Assembly: GCF_038397785.1 (NCBI RefSeq)
Contig: NZ_CP151642.1
Coordinates: forward strand, 868,001 to 932,000
DNA from: Salinibacterium sp. TMP30
GTDB taxonomy: Bacteria > Actinomycetota > Actinomycetes > Actinomycetales > Microbacteriaceae
Length of the DNA stretch: 64,000 nt
Reading direction: 5' to 3'
A model generated the notes under the pieces. That model did no database searches. It was not told the origin of the DNA and saw only the letters and a list, made by a program, of their open reading frames with translations. How positions within the stretch are numbered: the first letter of the stretch is position 1; every line of letters begins with the position of its first letter. Both the position numbers and the translations under genes were made by a program. Of this stretch, positions 61,249-64,000 are shown one piece after another.

Positions 61249-62439
61249 GTGACTATCTATCTGGATCATGCGGCCACGACGCCGATGCGTCCTGCCGTGG
61301 TTGAGGCATTCGCTGCGGCCCTCCCACTGGTAGGCAACCCTTCGTCGATTCACTCCCAGGGGCAGTCGGCAAAACGCATGCTTGAAGAAGCTCGCGAGAC
61401 TGTTGCCGCAAGCCTGGGGGCTGATTCCGTTGAGGTCACTTTTACTTCCGGGGGAACTGAGGCGATCAACCTCGCTATCAAGGGGCTGTTTTGGGACCGA
61501 AATTCTGGTGCGGTTGTCCGTCCGCGAATCTTGGTAGCGCGAGCCGAACATCACGCCACGATTGATGCAGTGGAGTGGATGCGCGAGCACGATGGAGCAG
61601 TGCTCGACTGGATTCCTGTTGATGCTTTCGGCCGCGTCGACGTCGACTACGTTCGCGAAGCGCTCGCGGAGGACGTTGCGCTTGTGACGATGCTCTGGGC
61701 CAACAACGAGGTCGGAACCCTTCAGCCAGTTTCTGAGGTTTCGGCGCTCGCTGCAGCTCACGGGGTTCCTGTACATGTGGATGCCGTGTCAGCGTTCGGC
61801 TATGTACCGCTCGATTTTCATTCTTCGGGGGTCGCGGCGCTGAGTGTGTCTGCTCACAAGATCGGGGGACCGGTTGGGGCGGGCGCGCTGGTAATTGCGC
61901 GTTCGGCGTCGGTGACGCCGCTAATTCACGGTGGCAGTCAGCAGCGTGCGCGTTCGGGAACTTTGGATGCTCCTGGCGCGGTTGCGTTTGCCGCCGCTGC
62001 CCGGGCGGCGACAGGGGGCTTGGCGGAGAGCGCTCAACGATTGGCCGGGCTGCGAGACTTGCTGATCGCGGGAGTGCGCTCGGCGGTGCCAGACGCGGTG
62101 CTTCGCGGCGATCCCGATGCACGGCTGCCGGGTAATGTGCACTTCACCTTCCCCGGCTGTGAGGGCGATTCGCTGTTGTTCTTGCTTGATGTTGCTGGAT
62201 TCAGTGTGTCGACGGGTTCGGCCTGCCAAGCGGGGGTGCCTGAGGCCAGTCATGTGTTGCTTGCCATGGGTCTTGATGAGCCGACGGCGCGCGGTGCACT
62301 GAGAATTTCGTTAGGGGAGTCGACGACTGCTGACGAAATCGCACTGTTTGTGCAGGCACTGCCACGGGTTGTTGAGCAGGCTACTGCTGCAGGATATTCG
62401 AGCCGAGACACTGTTCTGGGTCATTATCCCGGCGCCTAG
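61249..62439 (+). CDS. Cysteine desulfurase (NifS/IscS family)
   Basis: This 396-residue PLP enzyme has the cofactor Lys204 in SVSAHKIGGPVGAG, His near 102 in RAEHHATIDA and the catalytic Cys326 in STGSACQAGVPEASHVLLAMGL (in part). The group II-like spacing and the position two genes before mnmA suggest that it supplies sulfur for tRNA 2-thiouridine. It may also serve Fe-S assembly. GTG start. Confidence 0.93.
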   Translation: MTIYLDHAATTPMRPAVVEAFAAALPLVGNPSSIHSQGQSAKRMLEEARETVAASLGADSVEVTFTSGGTEAINLAIKGLFWDRNSGAVVRPRILVARAEHHATIDAVEWMREHDGAVLDWIPVDAFGRVDVDYVREALAEDVALVTMLWANNEVGTLQPVSEVSALAAAHGVPVHVDAVSAFGYVPLDFHSSGVAALSVSAHKIGGPVGAGALVIARSASVTPLIHGGSQQRARSGTLDAPGAVAFAAAARAATGGLAESAQRLAGLRDLLIAGVRSAVPDAVLRGDPDARLPGNVHFTFPGCEGDSLLFLLDVAGFSVSTGSACQAGVPEASHVLLAMGLDEPTARGALRISLGESTTADEIALFVQALPRVVEQATAAGYSSRDTVLGHYPGA

Positions 62440-62456
62440 CGCAGCCGCGCCACATA

Positions 62457-62496
62457 TTGACAGTCTTCACTTGCACCTGTAAGTTTTTCATTACAG
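62457..62496 (+). promoter_or_regulatory. Promoter and inverted repeat ahead of the HTH gene
   Basis: A perfect -35 TTGACA (62457-62462) is followed after 17 bases by TAAGTT (62480-62485). The inverted repeat CTGTAA-GTTTTTCA-TTACAG (62477-62496) covers this -10 box and the transcription start, which is a good layout for an autorepressor. The ribosome-binding site GGAGGTGG follows. Confidence 0.5.
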
Positions 62497-62509
62497 ATGG
62501 AGGTGGCCT

Positions 62510-62857
62510 GTGAACTCTGACGAACTCGGTGCCTGGTTGGCGGCAGTTGCCAATCCGCAGCGCATGCGAATTCTTGCGGAGCTCTCTGGGGGACAAAAAC
62601 ATGTCAGTGATCTGGCCAGACGAGTCGGGATGTCGCGCGCTCTTTTATATATGCACCTAGCGAAGCTCGAGGAATCGGGTTTTGTCGCTGGCCATCACGA
62701 ACTGAGCGACGACGGTAAAGCACTCAAGTTTTTCGAAGTCGTGCCCTTTCGCGTGACGGTAACACCAGCGTTGCTCGCCAGAGCAGTGACTCAGTCAGCG
62801 AAAGACCTCGAAGCAGAAGCACAACACCCCAGCAACAACACTCACGAAGGAAAATAA
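62510..62857 (+). CDS. ArsR-like winged-helix regulator
   Basis: This 115-residue protein is a single winged helix (VANPQRMRILAELSGGQKHVSDLARRVGMSRALLYMHLAKLEESGFV, in part) with no metal-binding Cys set. It starts with GTG after GGAGGTGG. The stop overlaps the following membrane-protein start by one base. The inverted repeat on its own promoter suggests autorepression. The ligand is unknown. Confidence 0.85.
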   Translation: MNSDELGAWLAAVANPQRMRILAELSGGQKHVSDLARRVGMSRALLYMHLAKLEESGFVAGHHELSDDGKALKFFEVVPFRVTVTPALLARAVTQSAKDLEAEAQHPSNNTHEGK

Positions 62858-63111
62858 TGGAACTCTTCTTTAGCCTCTGGTTCTGGATTGGCGTTATCGC
62901 TGTCACCGGAATCATCGCCGGCGTCATCACGAACGCCGTAAATAAGAAGGCCGAGACGGCCAAGCACGTCGCGGACTCTCAGGCAGGCGGCGACTATCGC
63001 GCACTCGCCGAGCAAACTCTCGAGGCCAACCGAGCACTTCTTGAACACCTCGGTGCCGTTGAGCAGCGACTTGCGGCCGTGGAAAAGACCCTCACCGACA
63101 TCCCGCAGTAA
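62857..63111 (+). CDS. Small single-pass membrane protein with a coiled tail
   Basis: This 84-residue protein has one N-terminal membrane helix (residues 5-28) followed by a charged helix likely to form a coiled coil (ALAEQTLEANRALLEHLGAVEQRLAAVEKTL, in part). It is translationally coupled to the HTH gene. I do not recognise a family. HTH plus small membrane protein pairs of this kind recur in actinobacteria, where the membrane protein may be the target or the partner of the regulator. Confidence 0.75.
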   Translation: MELFFSLWFWIGVIAVTGIIAGVITNAVNKKAETAKHVADSQAGGDYRALAEQTLEANRALLEHLGAVEQRLAAVEKTLTDIPQ

Positions 63112-63135
63112 GAACTTGCCCAGTGACACCTCTCG

Positions 63136-63141
63136 TACACT
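63136..63141 (+). promoter_or_regulatory. Candidate -10 box of mnmA
   Basis: TACACT lies six bases before the mnmA ATG and no ribosome-binding site is present, which suggests a leaderless transcript. Confidence 0.4.
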
Positions 63142-63147
63142 GGTTCT

Positions 63148-64000
63148 ATGAAGGTTTTAGCGGCAATGAGTGGCGGAGTGGACTCCGCGGTAGCTGCCGC
63201 GCGGGCAGTTGAGGCAGGGCACGAAGTCGTCGGAGTGCATTTGGCGCTCAGTAGACAGCCCGGCACCCTGCGCACGGGCGCCCGCGGTTGTTGCACCATT
63301 GAAGATTCTATGGATGCGCAGCGGGCGGCCAACATCATCGGCATCCCCTACTACGTGTGGGACTTTTCTGAGAGATTCAAGCTCGATGTTGTGGATGATT
63401 TCATCGCCGAGTACACGGCCGGACGCACACCTAACCCCTGTATGCGCTGCAATGAGCGCATCAAGTTTGCGGCCCTTCTCGAGAAAGCTGTTGCTCTGGG
63501 CTTCGATGCGGTTGCTACCGGCCACTACGCCAACATTGTTGACGATGAGCAGGGCAATCGCGAACTGCACCGAGCAGCAGCGTGGGCGAAAGACCAGTCG
63601 TATGTTTTGGGCGTGCTCACTACCGAACAGCTTGCCCACAGCATGTTCCCCCTAGGCGCGACGCCGTCGAAGGACGAAATCCGCGCAGAAGCAGCCGAAC
63701 GTGGTTTGTCGGTAGCAAACAAGCCAGATTCCCACGACATCTGCTTTATCCCCGATGGCAACACTCGCGGATGGCTCGCCGATAAAGTCGGCGCTGAGCA
63801 GGGTGAGATTCTTGACCGCTCCGGAGACGTGCTCGGCAAGCACGAGGGTGCCCTCGCCTTCACGATTGGTCAGCGCAAAGGCCTGAATGTCGGGTATCCG
63901 ACGGATGACGGCAAGCCCCGATTTGTGTTGGAGATTCGCCCCAAGACCAACCAGGTTGTTGTTGGGCCACGCGAAGCGCTCGCATTGGCAGAAATTGCAG
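63148..64000 (+). CDS. mnmA: tRNA 2-thiouridine synthase MnmA, 3' end outside window
   Basis: The first 284 residues are visible and the frame is open to the window end. The ATP loop [13 protein letters not shown] lies at residues 5-17, the first catalytic Cys98 in [22 protein letters not shown] near residue 148 and the second catalytic Cys199 in [10 protein letters not shown]. It thiolates U34 of tRNA. The cysteine desulfurase about 700 bases upstream is the likely sulfur donor. The window cuts the C-terminal tRNA-binding barrel. Confidence 0.95.
   Translation, partial: MKVLAAMSGGVDSAVAAARAVEAGHEVVGVHLALSRQPGTLRTGARGCCTIEDSMDAQRAANIIGIPYYVWDFSERFKLDVVDDFIAEYTAGRTPNPCMRCNERIKFAALLEKAVALGFDAVATGHYANIVDDEQGNRELHRAAAWAKDQSYVLGVLTTEQLAHSMFPLGATPSKDEIRAEAAERGLSVANKPDSHDICFIPDGNTRGWLADKVGAEQGEILDRSGDVLGKHEGALAFTIGQRKGLNVGYPTDDGKPRFVLEIRPKTNQVVVGPREALALAEIA

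Noticed and set aside
1-64000. CRISPR array, insertion sequences, prophage, tRNA or rRNA genes
   Set aside because: I found no regularly spaced direct repeats outside coding sequence, no transposase or phage genes, and no cloverleaf or rRNA-like sequence.

Overview
The window is a stretch of chromosome from a high-G+C Gram-positive actinobacterium, most likely a member of the Microbacteriaceae. A position near Salinibacterium or Rhodoglobus is only an impression. The evidence is the classical actinobacterial order of housekeeping genes (DUF177-rpmF-rnc-mutM-smc-ftsY-ffh-rpsP-khpA-rimM-trmD-rplS-lepB-rnhB-DUF2469-yraN-yifB-dprA-xerC-M23-rpsB-tsf-pyrH-frr-cdsA), two F420-dependent luciferase-like enzymes, DivIVA proteins, and frequent GTG/TTG and leaderless-looking starts. 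I see no prophage, insertion sequence, CRISPR array, rRNA or tRNA gene.

Layout. 1-4053: the end of a TgpA-like transglutaminase, then a minus-strand ABC importer resembling the proposed F420-0 transporter. 4297-13108: DUF177, L32, RNase III, MutM, SMC and FtsY, with a double GNAT protein and a histidine phosphatase between them. 13290-19381: a catabolic island with an NhaC-type carrier on the minus strand and, divergent from it, a cupin regulator, a DapA-family lyase and a three-part FAD/[2Fe-2S] dehydrogenase. It resembles D-hydroxyproline degradation. 19531-24630: gamma-carbonic anhydrase, two F420-type oxidoreductases, a DUF4352 protein and Ffh. 24823-31115: ribosome and tRNA maturation genes, Map/TetR, L19, LepB, RNase HII and DUF2469. 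31184-38324: a large FAD/Fe-S dehydrogenase, a LysE exporter, an internally deleted GNAT remnant, then YraN-YifB-DprA. 38610-46717: PutP, a CpdA-like phosphodiesterase, a nitroreductase, an SDR, XerC and a MarR-MMPL pair. 46732-52404: M23 protein, S2, EF-Ts, UMP kinase, RRF, CdsA and a tandem-DivIVA protein. 52449-64000: envelope and unknown genes, then YbaK, cysteine desulfurase, an HTH/membrane pair and MnmA, which is cut by the window end.

How the genes work together. The core is translation and protein targeting (SRP, signal peptidase, ribosomal proteins, tRNA modification) with DNA maintenance (SMC, MutM, RNase HII, DprA, XerC). Cysteine desulfurase and MnmA fit tRNA 2-thiolation.

The most unusual object is the 780-residue protein at 55324-57666. 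Its residues 91-761 can be written as 61 successive 11-residue units without a break in register. It has a DivIVA-like N-terminus and lies near a tandem-DivIVA protein and divergent from a membrane protein with an internal lipobox. I read it as a candidate cytoskeletal or polar scaffold; this is inference.
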